Source: an uncultured Alphaproteobacteria bacterium (GTDB lineage: Bacteria; Pseudomonadota; Alphaproteobacteria; HIMB59). Taken from it: 55,165 nucleotides of DNA. The notes below the pieces were generated by a model that ran no database searches, was not told where the DNA came from, and worked only from the letters and a program-made list of their open reading frames with translations. The stretch is taken from positions 1-55,165 of the forward strand of contig CABYRQ010000006.1 of the NCBI GenBank assembly GCA_902521485.1. The letters are read 5' to 3'. Position 1 is the first letter of the stretch; the number at the start of each line of letters is the position of its first letter. Both the position numbers and the translations under genes were made by a program. Positions 1 to 8,642 of the stretch are shown here, one piece after another.

Positions 1-843
1 TCTAATTTGTTTTTTTGTATCAGAGCTTAATTGATACAAAGGATCTCTTACATTAGCTTTACATTTTCCCATTAAAGAGAGGGCATACTTAGCTGGTGTA
101 GGGTTGGGTTCAGCAAACAATATTTTTGACAATGGGGCTAATTTTAAATTTACTTTATCAAATTCCTTATAATTCTTTTTTTTCCAATGATAGTGGAGCA
201 TAGATGTAAGTTTAGGAGCTACATTAGCTGTAACTGATATACAGCCATGCCCGCCCTGAGCTAAAAAACCAGCAATAGTTCCATCTTCACCTGACAAATA
301 ATTAAAATCTTTTTTCATAAAAGTTCTCATAATCAAAGGTCTTGACATATCATTGGAGGCGTCTTTAATACCGACAATGTTTGGTACTTTATTTAGTTCC
401 TTAAAGCTATCAAAAGATAAATCTACAATTGATCTTCCTGGTATATTGTAAATAAGTTGTTTTAAAGGTGAAACTTTTGCAATTTTTTTGAAATGGTTAA
501 TCAAACCTAATTGATTAGGTTTATTATAATATGGTGTAACAACTAATCCGTAGTTTGCTCCTGCTTTATAGGCGTGTTTAGTAAATTCAATTGCCTCTTT
601 AGTGGAATTAGATCCTGTGCCGGCAATAACAGGTATTTTTTTTGAAGCAACTTTTATTGCGAACTCAACTAATTTCATATGCTCATCATGTGATAAAGTT
701 GGGGACTCCCCTGTGGTTCCGCAAACTGTTACTCCAGATATTCCACTTTTGATTTGCCAATTTAATATTTTTTCGAAACTATCATAGTCAACATCACCAT
801 TTGAAAAGGGAGTTATTATTGCTGGTATAGATCCTTTAAGCAT
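1..843 (-). CDS. dapA: 4-hydroxy-tetrahydrodipicolinate synthase (partial, 3' end off window)
   Basis: Condenses pyruvate with aspartate semialdehyde, the first committed step of lysine and diaminopimelate synthesis. I translated the reverse strand from the ATG at 843; 281 codons run open to the window edge without a stop. The usual length is about 290-295 residues, so only the last dozen or so codons are missing. Visible family motifs are GTTGESPTLS near residue 40, TPYYNKP at 103-109, the catalytic tyrosine Y132 in YNIPGRS, the Schiff-base lysine K160 in GIKDASND, GTGSNST near the N-terminal third, and GGHGCIS in the C-terminal third. The gene follows tRNA-Ser by 45 bases on the same strand and is probably co-transcribed with it or driven by the AT-rich gap. 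No Shine-Dalgarno sequence is evident. The family assignment is secure. Confidence 0.95.
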   Translation of the reverse strand, partial: MLKGSIPAIITPFSNGDVDYDSFEKILNWQIKSGISGVTVCGTTGESPTLSHDEHMKLVEFAIKVASKKIPVIAGTGSNSTKEAIEFTKHAYKAGANYGLVVTPYYNKPNQLGLINHFKKIAKVSPLKQLIYNIPGRSIVDLSFDSFKELNKVPNIVGIKDASNDMSRPLIMRTFMKKDFNYLSGEDGTIAGFLAQGGHGCISVTANVAPKLTSMLHYHWKKKNYKEFDKVNLKLAPLSKILFAEPNPTPAKYALSLMGKCKANVRDPLYQLSSDTKKQIR

Positions 844-888
844 TATTATTTTTTACTATTTTTATATCAAATATATATGTTTTTTTTA

Positions 889-980
889 TGGCGGAGAGAG
901 AGGGATTCGAACCCTCGGTACAACTTGCGTCGTACGGCGGTTTAGCAAACCGCTGGTTTCAGCCACTCACCCACCTCTCC
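889..980 (-). tRNA. tRNA-Ser (anticodon GCT)
   Basis: Read on the reverse strand, the acceptor stem GGAGAGG pairs with TCTCTCC (one G-T wobble), followed by discriminator G and an encoded CCA. The anticodon stem-loop is GCGGT-TTGCTAA-ACCGC, giving anticodon GCT for AGC/AGU serine codons. A long variable arm, as expected for serine tRNAs, and a standard TTCGAAT T-loop are present. Total length is 92 with CCA. It lies between gatB and dapA on the same strand. Confidence 0.96.
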
Positions 981-1057
981 ATAGGCTTATTTATAGCCGA
1001 AATATAATCGAATAAAAAGAATTGTCATTCTTATAATTCATAAAAACGTCTATGCAG

Positions 1058-2494
1058 TTACTTTTTAAGTCTTTCGAGAAGGATTTTATTTATTAATTTT
1101 GGATTACCTTTACCTTTTGTAGCTTTTAGACATTTACCGACAAAATATCCTAAAACTCTATCAGAACCACCTTGAAATTTTAAAATATTCTCCTCTTCTC
1201 CTAATAAAGCTCCATCAATTATTTTTTCCAATTCTCCAAAGTCAGACACTTGTTCAAGTCCTAATTCCTTAACAAGTTCAGATGGCTTACCTTCACCATT
1301 TAAAACTTTCGGTAAGATTTCTTTACCAGCTTTATTTGAAATTACATCATCAGAAATTAATATTAAAAGATCTGTAATATCTTTTGTTTTATCATTTAGA
1401 CTATTTACTTCTAAATTATTTTCTTTGATAAATGCAAATATATCTCCAACTAGCCAAGCAGCTATAAATTTTGGTTTTACAGTTGACTCAGAAATCATTT
1501 TTTCAAATAAATTTGCGTTTTGTTTTTCAGCAATTATGATTTTAGCTATGTCTTTATCTAAATTATAATTATCTAAATATTTATTTAACTTATCTTGGGG
1601 AAGCTCTCCTACTAAGGGTTTTATTTTATCAATTTGCTCTTGGGTTAAATTTACAGGTAATAAATCGGGATCAGGGAAATAACGATAATCATGTGAGAAT
1701 TCCTTACTTCTCATTGCTCTTGTTTCTCCGGTGCTTGTATCAAACAGCATGGTATTCTGTTCTATTTCTCCACCACCATCAATTATATTAATTTGTCTTT
1801 GAAATTCATACTCAATAGCTTGTTTTATGAATTTAAATGAATTTAAATTTTTAATTTCACATCTAGTGCCAAGTTCTTGGCCCTTTTTGCGAACAGATAA
1901 ATTTACATCAGCTCTCAAAGAACCTTCCTGCATATTTCCATCACATACATCTATGTACATAAGCAATTGTCTTAAAGAAGACATGTAGTTTATTACCTCA
2001 TCTGCAGATGATAAATCAGGATACGAAACTATTTCTAATAACGGTGTACCTACTCTATTGAGATCAATAAAGCTATATTTCGGATCAATATCATGAATAC
2101 TCTTGCCAGCATCTTGTTCTAAATGGGCTCTCTCAATTCTAATTTTTTTTTGATTATCACCACTTTCAATATTTATATAACCCTCGCTAAGAATGGGGAA
2201 TTCAAATTGACTAATTTGGTAACCTTGAGGTAAATCAGGATAGAAGTAATTTTTTCTTTCGAACACAGAATGCTTATTAATCTTAAAATTTAATGCGTAT
2301 CCTGTTTTTATTGCCATTTCAATACAACCAAAGTTCATAACTGGAAGCATTCCAGGCATTCCTGAGTCAATAAAATTTACATTCTCATTTGGCTCAGATC
2401 CAAATTTATTTGGTGAGGAGGAAAATAATTTAGATGAAGTTTTAAGTTGTGCGTGTACTTCAAGACCTATTACCATTTCCCAATTATTACTCAT
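1058..2494 (-). CDS. gatB: Asp-tRNA(Asn)/Glu-tRNA(Gln) amidotransferase subunit B
   Basis: GatB binds misacylated Asp-tRNA(Asn) or Glu-tRNA(Gln) and, as the kinase/transferase subunit of GatCAB, activates the side chain for amidation with ammonia delivered from GatA. The 478-residue length is normal. The GatB signature is visible as IDLNRVGTPLLEIVSYPD around residues 143-160, followed by GNMQEGSLRADVN (tRNA and ATP site region), and the C-terminal YqeY-like tail ends in the usual lysine-rich segment. The ATG start overlaps the end of gatA by 8 bases, so the genes are translationally coupled. A Shine-Dalgarno-like AAGGA lies about 13 bases upstream. Order is gatC-gatA-gatB, then tRNA-Ser and dapA. 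Confidence 0.97.
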   Translation of the reverse strand: MSNNWEMVIGLEVHAQLKTSSKLFSSSPNKFGSEPNENVNFIDSGMPGMLPVMNFGCIEMAIKTGYALNFKINKHSVFERKNYFYPDLPQGYQISQFEFPILSEGYINIESGDNQKKIRIERAHLEQDAGKSIHDIDPKYSFIDLNRVGTPLLEIVSYPDLSSADEVINYMSSLRQLLMYIDVCDGNMQEGSLRADVNLSVRKKGQELGTRCEIKNLNSFKFIKQAIEYEFQRQINIIDGGGEIEQNTMLFDTSTGETRAMRSKEFSHDYRYFPDPDLLPVNLTQEQIDKIKPLVGELPQDKLNKYLDNYNLDKDIAKIIIAEKQNANLFEKMISESTVKPKFIAAWLVGDIFAFIKENNLEVNSLNDKTKDITDLLILISDDVISNKAGKEILPKVLNGEGKPSELVKELGLEQVSDFGELEKIIDGALLGEEENILKFQGGSDRVLGYFVGKCLKATKGKGNPKLINKILLERLKK

Positions 2495-3929
2495 TAAAAC
2501 TTAATTCCTTTTCTGCAAGTGCTGCTAACTGTAAAAGTGTTTTTTCTTCAAAATAATTTCCAATAAATTGAACTCCCAAAGGTAGACCATTTTTACTTAG
2601 ACCAGATGGAATAGATATCCCAGGAAGGCCAGCAAGACTTGTGGGAACTGTATAAATATCATTTTTATACATAGATATAGGATCAAGTTTATCTCCAATT
2701 TTAAAAGCCTCATTTGGTGTTGTGGGTGTTAGTATAAAGTCAACTTCGTTTAAGATTCTTTGAAAATCATTTTTAATCAATCTTCTAACTTTTTGAGCTT
2801 GTCTGTAGTAAGCATCGTAATAACCAGCTGATAATACATAAGCGCCTATAAGGATTCTTCTAGTAACTTCATCACCAAATCCCTTTGTTCTGGAATTTAG
2901 ATAAATATCATCAAGACTTTCGCCATCTTCTCTAACTCCGTAGCGCACTCCATCATATCTTGCTAAATTTGAAGAAGCTTCAGCAGGTGCTAGAATATAA
3001 TAAGTTGAAAGTGCGTATTCAGTTGTCTTAAATTCTACATCAACAAATTCTATGCCATGTTTGGAGAGTGCTTTTTTTGTATTATCAATTTGGTTTAAAA
3101 TTTCGTCACTGACATCTTCAAGATAATCAGAGGGAATTCCAATTTTAATTTTCTTTTGAAGACTGTTGTTGATATCAATTAAATAATCTTCTCTTTGATG
3201 ATTTGAGCTAGTAGAGTCATTAAAATCATGTTTGTTTATTGAATTTAAAATATAAGCCGCATCCTCTACACAGTTTGTTAAAGGTCCTGCTTGATCTAAA
3301 CTGGAGGCAAAAGCTACAATTCCCCATCTTGAACATGAGCCAAATGTAGGTTTTAAACCAACTATTCCACATAAACTAGCTGGTTGTCTAATTGAGCCTC
3401 CAGTATCTGTACCCATTGACGCTACACATGAGCCCTCTGCCACAGCTGCTGCTGATCCCCCTGAGGAGCCGCCTGGAACAAGATTATCTTTTTGAGAATT
3501 TTTATTCTTCCAAGGATTAATTACAGGACCAAAATAACTAGTTTCATTTGATGAGCCCATCGCAAATTCATCACAATTATTTTTGCCAATAAAAATTGAA
3601 CCATCATTTAAAAGTTGCTGAGTAACAAAAGACTCATAATTAGGAATGAAATTACTGAGAATTTTAGATGATGCTGTTGTTCTTATTCCTTTAGTGCAGA
3701 ATAAATCTTTAATACCTAAAGGAATACCATCTAAAAGTAATGGATTGCCACTGTCATATCTGTTTTGAGATTCATTTATTGATGAAATATTGTTTTCCCT
3801 GTCAATCACTAAGTTAAAGCTGTTGTTATTACCAGATTTAGCTTTTGCTAAATATTCATCATATAGTTCACTTACACTTATTTTTTTTTCAATAAGATCT
3901 TTTTTAATTTGGCTAATTGAATTCTTCAC
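2487..3929 (-). CDS. gatA: Asp-tRNA(Asn)/Glu-tRNA(Gln) amidotransferase subunit A
   Basis: Amidase-signature subunit that hydrolyses glutamine and channels ammonia to GatB. The catalytic triad can be placed: K74 in GIPLGIKDLF, the cis-serine S155 in PGGSSGGSAAAVAEG, and the nucleophile S179 in GTDTGGSIRQPA. The 24-residue spacing between the two serines matches the family. Length 480 is usual. The start is a GTG placed directly after the TAA of gatC with no gap, and the end overlaps gatB by 8 bases, so the three subunits form one tightly coupled operon. Confidence 0.97.
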   Translation of the reverse strand: MKNSISQIKKDLIEKKISVSELYDEYLAKAKSGNNNSFNLVIDRENNISSINESQNRYDSGNPLLLDGIPLGIKDLFCTKGIRTTASSKILSNFIPNYESFVTQQLLNDGSIFIGKNNCDEFAMGSSNETSYFGPVINPWKNKNSQKDNLVPGGSSGGSAAAVAEGSCVASMGTDTGGSIRQPASLCGIVGLKPTFGSCSRWGIVAFASSLDQAGPLTNCVEDAAYILNSINKHDFNDSTSSNHQREDYLIDINNSLQKKIKIGIPSDYLEDVSDEILNQIDNTKKALSKHGIEFVDVEFKTTEYALSTYYILAPAEASSNLARYDGVRYGVREDGESLDDIYLNSRTKGFGDEVTRRILIGAYVLSAGYYDAYYRQAQKVRRLIKNDFQRILNEVDFILTPTTPNEAFKIGDKLDPISMYKNDIYTVPTSLAGLPGISIPSGLSKNGLPLGVQFIGNYFEEKTLLQLAALAEKELSFNE

Positions 3930-4211
3930 TTACTCAACCACTTTAGGTACTTTGAAAAAATTTTGTGCTCTCTCTGGAGCATTACTTAATACATCATCAA
4001 CAGAATTACTTTTACTTACCTCATCATTTCTAATAGATACGGTTTTTTCAGTTACATTATGCAATGGTTCTATTTTACTTGTGTCAACCTTTTTAAGATT
4101 ATCTACCCATTTAATTATATCTTTTAAGGAATTAGAGTAAAATTCCTCTTTTTCTGAGGGTAATTTTAGCTTTGCTAAATAAGAAATTCTTTTAATATCA
4201 ATGTCACTCAT
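3930..4211 (-). CDS. gatC: Asp-tRNA(Asn)/Glu-tRNA(Gln) amidotransferase subunit C
   Basis: Small subunit that wraps around and stabilises the GatA-GatB interface. About 93 residues, normal for GatC (90-100). The opening SDIDIKRISYLAKL corresponds to the conserved N-terminal helix (typically V..IA.LA.L), and the C-terminal part contains the LRxD-like segment SIRNDEVSKS. I chose the ATG at 4211 because it matches the family N-terminus. An in-frame ATG at 4250 would add 13 non-conserved residues and run deep into the divergent ruvX gene. First gene of the gatCAB operon. Its start codon lies one base from a start codon of ruvX on the other strand. Confidence 0.93.
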   Translation of the reverse strand: MSDIDIKRISYLAKLKLPSEKEEFYSNSLKDIIKWVDNLKKVDTSKIEPLHNVTEKTVSIRNDEVSKSNSVDDVLSNAPERAQNFFKVPKVVE

Positions 4212-4212
4212 A

Positions 4213-4659
4213 ATGGTCGTCGATACTATATCAGATTTTCTTGTAAGCAATAATTATACCAAGAAATTTATTGCTATAGATTATGGTCTAAAACACATTG
4301 GAATGGCTATCAGCGATCAATCAAATATCATTTCTGTTCCTTATGGAACTTTTAACGAAACATTATTATTCGAAAAAATTATAGAAATTTTAACAACTGA
4401 AAATGTTCATGGGGTCGTGATTGGTAAACCTTACCATCTTGATGGTTCTTTATCTGAAATGGTAAATAAAGTTAAAATATTTGCCAAAAAATTAGAGAAA
4501 ATTATCTCTTGTCCAATTTTGTTGATCGATGAGAGATTGTCTAGTAAGCCCTATAAATCAAGGAAAAATTCAGAAAACACAAATATTCATGAAAAGAGCG
4601 CATGTTTAATACTTGATGATTTTCTAAGTTTGTATAGAAACTCCACTAGTGAAAAATAG
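4213..4659 (+). CDS. ruvX: Putative pre-16S rRNA nuclease / Holliday junction resolvase-like protein YqgF
   Basis: RNase H-fold protein of the YqgF/RuvX family, linked to maturation of the 16S rRNA 5' end. Three conserved blocks are visible: AIDYGLKHIGMA with the first catalytic aspartate, VVIGKPYHLDGS in the middle, and LIDERLSS with the acidic pair near the C-terminus. Length is about 148, near the family norm (130-150). The start is uncertain: ATGs at 4201 and 4213 are both in frame. The later one avoids overlap with gatC and still gives a longer N-terminus than most homologues. The 3' end overlaps pyrB by 11 bases. Confidence 0.9.
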   Translation: MVVDTISDFLVSNNYTKKFIAIDYGLKHIGMAISDQSNIISVPYGTFNETLLFEKIIEILTTENVHGVVIGKPYHLDGSLSEMVNKVKIFAKKLEKIISCPILLIDERLSSKPYKSRKNSENTNIHEKSACLILDDFLSLYRNSTSEK

Positions 4660-5542
4660 AAAGATCACTTCTATAGACGATCTATCAGCTAAGGATATTC
4701 ACTCTATTGCTGAGTTAGCAATAAAATTTAAAAAATCAAAAAAAAGAATTTTAGGGAAAAAATCAAAAAATATTTTTAACTTATTTTTAGAGCCCTCTAC
4801 AAGAACTACTATAAGTTTTGAGCTAGCAGCAAAAAATTTAGGATACAATTCAGTTAATATAAATTTTGAAAAAAGTTCTTTGTCTAAAGGTGAAACTTTT
4901 AATGACACCATGGATACTTTGATGAGTATGAAACCAGATGCTTTAGTCATCAGAGATAAAAATAATTTTTCACCAATGAACATAGCAAAGAAAAGTAATG
5001 TTCCTGTAATAAATGCAGGAGATGGAACTAACGAACATCCCACACAGGCGCTACTTGATTATTGCGTTATTAAAGAAATTTTTAAAAAGAAAAAAATAAA
5101 AATTGGTATTTGTGGAGATATTAAACATAGCAGAGTAGCTCACTCAAATATCAAACTTCTTTCAAAAATGGGCTATCAAATTCACATAATTGCACCTACA
5201 TATTTTTTAAACAGAAATGAATTGATTAAAATAAATGATAAAATTAAATTTCATAAAAATCTGAATTATCTCGAAAAAATAGATGTCTTGATGATGTTGA
5301 GAGTTCAAAAAGAGAGAATTCCAAAAGGTGCAAAGAATATGATGAAATCTTTTAAAAAAGAATTTTGTTTACAAAATAACCATCTATTAAATAAGCCCTA
5401 TTTGATGCACCCTGGCCCAGTTAATAGAAACATAGAGATTAGTGATGAAGTATTAGATAATTATCCTAAATCACTGATCTTAAAACAAGTTGAGATGGGT
5501 GTTTACCTCAGGATGGCTTGTTTACATTATATGCTAAAGTGA
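4649..5542 (+). CDS. pyrB: Aspartate carbamoyltransferase catalytic subunit
   Basis: Joins carbamoyl phosphate to aspartate in pyrimidine synthesis. Carbamoyl-phosphate binding motif STRTT sits near residue 50 within EPSTRTTISFELAA; SLSKGET supplies the loop lysine; HPTQALLD follows at about 131-138; the C-terminal MHPGPVNR motif carries the aspartate-binding proline-glycine loop. At 297 residues it is slightly shorter than the E. coli chain (about 311). No pyrI regulatory subunit or pyrC-like partner is adjacent, as in most alphaproteobacteria that use the unregulated or pyrC-associated enzyme. GTG start overlapping ruvX; the stop overlaps plsY as TGATG. Confidence 0.96.
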   Translation: MKNRKITSIDDLSAKDIHSIAELAIKFKKSKKRILGKKSKNIFNLFLEPSTRTTISFELAAKNLGYNSVNINFEKSSLSKGETFNDTMDTLMSMKPDALVIRDKNNFSPMNIAKKSNVPVINAGDGTNEHPTQALLDYCVIKEIFKKKKIKIGICGDIKHSRVAHSNIKLLSKMGYQIHIIAPTYFLNRNELIKINDKIKFHKNLNYLEKIDVLMMLRVQKERIPKGAKNMMKSFKKEFCLQNNHLLNKPYLMHPGPVNRNIEISDEVLDNYPKSLILKQVEMGVYLRMACLHYMLK

Positions 5543-6126
5543 TGTTTCTAATATTAACGTTTGCCTATTTGATGGGATCTATACCTTTTGGGAAACTAAT
5601 AACCAAATTTTTAACAAACAAAGACATAACCAAGACAGGATCAGGAAATATAGGTGCAACCAATGTATACAGAAGTGTATCAAAAAAAGCTGGTATTGCT
5701 GTACTGTTATTAGATGGAATAAAACCAATTTGTGCATTTTTAATAATTTATTATTTTTTTCCAGAACACTACCTGAAATATAAATATTTAATTTTTCTTT
5801 TTTCTATAATTGGACATATTTTTCCAATTTGGCTTTATTTTAAAGGTGGAAAAGGTGTAGCATGCTTTTTTGGTGCAAATTTATTTTTAACTCCTATTCC
5901 AACGATTTTAGCAATGATCCTGTGGTTTTTTACAGTCAAAATTACTAAACTTTCTTCTTTAGGAGCCCTTTTATCAATATTTCTTTTGACAATTTATCAA
6001 TTAATTTTTATTTATGGCAACTTAGAAAAGGGAATAGTAATTATTATTTTTCTTTTAATATTTTTTAAACACAGTTCAAATATTAAAAGATTAATTAAAA
6101 GTGAAGAAAATAAAATAAATTTATAG
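5542..6126 (+). CDS. plsY: Acyl-phosphate:glycerol-3-phosphate acyltransferase
   Basis: Integral membrane enzyme that transfers the acyl group from acyl-phosphate to glycerol-3-phosphate, starting phospholipid synthesis. Signature motifs are GSIPFGKLITK, GSGNIGATNVYR, and HIFPIWLYFKGGKGVA with the phosphate-binding glycine-lysine loop. About five hydrophobic segments are seen over 194 residues, typical of PlsY. I chose the ATG at 5542 because it overlaps the pyrB stop as TGATG and gives the canonical short N-terminus; an ATG 24 bases upstream would lie inside pyrB. Two bases separate its stop from topA. Confidence 0.96.
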   Translation: MFLILTFAYLMGSIPFGKLITKFLTNKDITKTGSGNIGATNVYRSVSKKAGIAVLLLDGIKPICAFLIIYYFFPEHYLKYKYLIFLFSIIGHIFPIWLYFKGGKGVACFFGANLFLTPIPTILAMILWFFTVKITKLSSLGALLSIFLLTIYQLIFIYGNLEKGIVIIIFLLIFFKHSSNIKRLIKSEENKINL

Positions 6127-6128
6127 TT

Positions 6129-8642
6129 ATGAACTTACTTGTTGTAGAGTCACCCGCAAAAGCTAAGACGATTAATAAATATCTTGGAAATGATTTTGAA
6201 GTCATTGCTACGGTTGGTCATTTTAGAGATTTAGCAAAAAAAGATGGTGTAAAAGTGACTGAAGACTACAGTGATGTTGAGTTGAATTGGGAAACTACAA
6301 CTGCAGGAATGAAGATGTTGGACAGTATAGAAAAAAAAGCAGATGGTTATGAAAAAATTTACCTTGCAACTGATCCAGACAGAGAAGGTGAAGCGATTAC
6401 ATGGCATTTAGTGAAATCTTTAGAAAAAAAAATAGATAAAAATAAATTTGAGAGAATTACATTTAATGAAATTACTAAAAATGCAGTTATAAATAGTTTT
6501 AAAGAGTCTAGGAAAGTTGATGATAATCTAGTTTCTGCATATTTAGCCCGAAGAAGTTTAGATTATTTAGCAGGATATAGTTTATCTCCTGTTCTCTGGA
6601 GGAAAATGCCTGGCAGTAGATCTGCAGGAAGAGTGCAATCTGTAGCAGTAAGACTCATTTATGAAAAAGAGATTGAGATAGAACAATTTGAGCCAGAGAA
6701 ATTCTATAAAATAAATGTACATGGAGAAATTAACGGTGCAAAACTTGATACATCCATTACAAGTCTAGATAGGCAAAAAGTAGACAAGCTCTTCTTTAAA
6801 AACGAGGCCTTAGCTGAAAAGGCTAAAAATTACCTAAATACTAACAGATTTTTCATTAGAAAAATTGATGAAAGGATAATATCTCGAAAACCAAAGGCAC
6901 CCTTTAACACTTCAACTTTGCAACAAACAGCAAATAGTCAACTAAATTTTAGTGCCAGTCAAACTATGACTATCGCTCAAGGTTTATATATGGGCATAGA
7001 TATAAATAAAGAAACTATAGCTTTAATCACTTATATGAGAACAGATAGCATAACGCTTTCTAAAGACTCAATTGATACAATTAGAAAAAATATAAGTGAG
7101 GAATATGGTGATAAATATTTACCAGATAAGCCTATTGAGTATAAGTCTAGAAAAAAGAATGCACAGGAAGCACACGAGGCAATTAGACCAACAGATGTTT
7201 CAATAAAACCTGAAAATATAAAAGATTATTTAAGTGAAGAACAATTTAAACTTTATGATTTAATTTGGAAAAGAACATTAGCCTCTCAAATGACAAGTGC
7301 TCAAACGAACCAAAATACACTTCAAATAGATTGTGAAGAAAACAATATAACTTTAAAAGCAACGCTTGGTAAATTAATTTTTGATGGATATAAAAAAGTT
7401 TATAATTTACAAGAAGATGATGAAGAACAGATTATTTCACTATTAGAAAATATAAAAGAAAATGATAAGTACATAGTAAGTGAAGTTGAAAAATTAGAGT
7501 CATATACTTCTCCTCCATCTAGATATACTGATGCTAGTTTAGTAAAAAAATTAGAAGAGTTAGAAATTGGAAGACCTTCAACATATGCCTCTATAATTCA
7601 AACAATTGTTAATAGAGGTTATGTTTTAAAAAGTGGAAAATCATTCATACTTAATGATCGTGGTAGAGTAGTAAATGTATTTTTATGTAATTATTTTAAA
7701 AAATTTCTTGAATATAAATTTACAGCTGATTTAGAAAATCAGCTTGATGATGTAGCTGCTGATAAAGCAGAATGGAAAAATATTGTTTTAAATTTTTGGA
7801 AGGATTTTGAGTTTTTCATAAATGAAGTTATGGGTAAGCCTAATAGAGAAGTTATTGATGTGATAAATGAAGAATTATCACCAGTTATTTTTAAAAAAAT
7901 TGGAGGAGACATAGATATCAAATGTTCCTCTTGGGCCAACACAGAAAATTGTGAGGGCAATTTGGGTGTAAAAGTTGGAAAAATGGGAGGATTTATTGGC
8001 TGTTCAAATTACCCTGAATGTAAATTTACAATTTCTATAGGTGCATTCATTAAAGAGGTAAATCCAAAAAATCGTGAAGGAGATGAGATCATCACTTTTC
8101 CAAGAACCCTAGGAATAGATGCTGACTCTAAAAAAGAAATAGCAGTTCACTTAGGTCCTTATGGCTATTATCTACAATTAGGAAAAGAAACGGAAGAAGA
8201 TAAGCCTAAAAGAGTAACTCTTCCTAAAAGTTATGATCAAAATACAATTGGTATGAATATTGCTAGTCAGTTAATTAAGCTACCAATTACACTTGGAAAT
8301 TTTCCAAATAGTGAAGATCCAGTAATAGCAAACATAGGCGCGTATGGACCATATGTTAAATACCAAGATATTTTTGCCTCTTTGGGAAGAAAATATGATG
8401 TCTTGGAAATTAGTTTAGATCAAGCAGTGGAATTGATAACTATTAAAAAAAATAAACCTACAAATAAAGTAAGAGAAATAGGAGTCCTAAAGAGAAGAAA
8501 GCAAAGAGCAAATCTTTATAAAGGGAAGTCAGGAAAATTTTATTTTAAGATAGGGATAATGAATTACAAAATTCCTCCAGAATATGATGGAGAAAATTTG
8601 ACAATTGAGGATGTAGAAAAAATACTTAAAGCTAATCGCTAA
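6129..8642 (+). CDS. topA: DNA topoisomerase I
   Basis: Type IA topoisomerase that relaxes negative supercoils. TOPRIM domain begins at VVESPAKAKTI (5-15) and contains TDPDREGEAI (81-90) for magnesium. The active-site tyrosine is Y302 in ALITYMRTDS. A four-cysteine zinc-ribbon-like element (CSSWANTENC...CSNYPEC) lies near residues 598-635, followed by two C-terminal repeats with the hallmark GPYGYYLQLG and GAYGPYVKY. Length 837 is in the alphaproteobacterial range, with fewer C-terminal repeats than the longest members. The 3' end overlaps convergent aspS by 11 bases. dprA, often upstream in other genomes, is absent here; plsY is. Confidence 0.97.
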   Translation: MNLLVVESPAKAKTINKYLGNDFEVIATVGHFRDLAKKDGVKVTEDYSDVELNWETTTAGMKMLDSIEKKADGYEKIYLATDPDREGEAITWHLVKSLEKKIDKNKFERITFNEITKNAVINSFKESRKVDDNLVSAYLARRSLDYLAGYSLSPVLWRKMPGSRSAGRVQSVAVRLIYEKEIEIEQFEPEKFYKINVHGEINGAKLDTSITSLDRQKVDKLFFKNEALAEKAKNYLNTNRFFIRKIDERIISRKPKAPFNTSTLQQTANSQLNFSASQTMTIAQGLYMGIDINKETIALITYMRTDSITLSKDSIDTIRKNISEEYGDKYLPDKPIEYKSRKKNAQEAHEAIRPTDVSIKPENIKDYLSEEQFKLYDLIWKRTLASQMTSAQTNQNTLQIDCEENNITLKATLGKLIFDGYKKVYNLQEDDEEQIISLLENIKENDKYIVSEVEKLESYTSPPSRYTDASLVKKLEELEIGRPSTYASIIQTIVNRGYVLKSGKSFILNDRGRVVNVFLCNYFKKFLEYKFTADLENQLDDVAADKAEWKNIVLNFWKDFEFFINEVMGKPNREVIDVINEELSPVIFKKIGGDIDIKCSSWANTENCEGNLGVKVGKMGGFIGCSNYPECKFTISIGAFIKEVNPKNREGDEIITFPRTLGIDADSKKEIAVHLGPYGYYLQLGKETEEDKPKRVTLPKSYDQNTIGMNIASQLIKLPITLGNFPNSEDPVIANIGAYGPYVKYQDIFASLGRKYDVLEISLDQAVELITIKKNKPTNKVREIGVLKRRKQRANLYKGKSGKFYFKIGIMNYKIPPEYDGENLTIEDVEKILKANR

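Noticed and set aside
602..787. Plus-strand open frame inside dapA
   Set aside because: Antisense shadow of dapA, whose motifs are clear.
4212..4250. Longer gatC start at 4250
   Set aside because: Extra residues are not conserved and would overlap ruvX; family start is at 4211.
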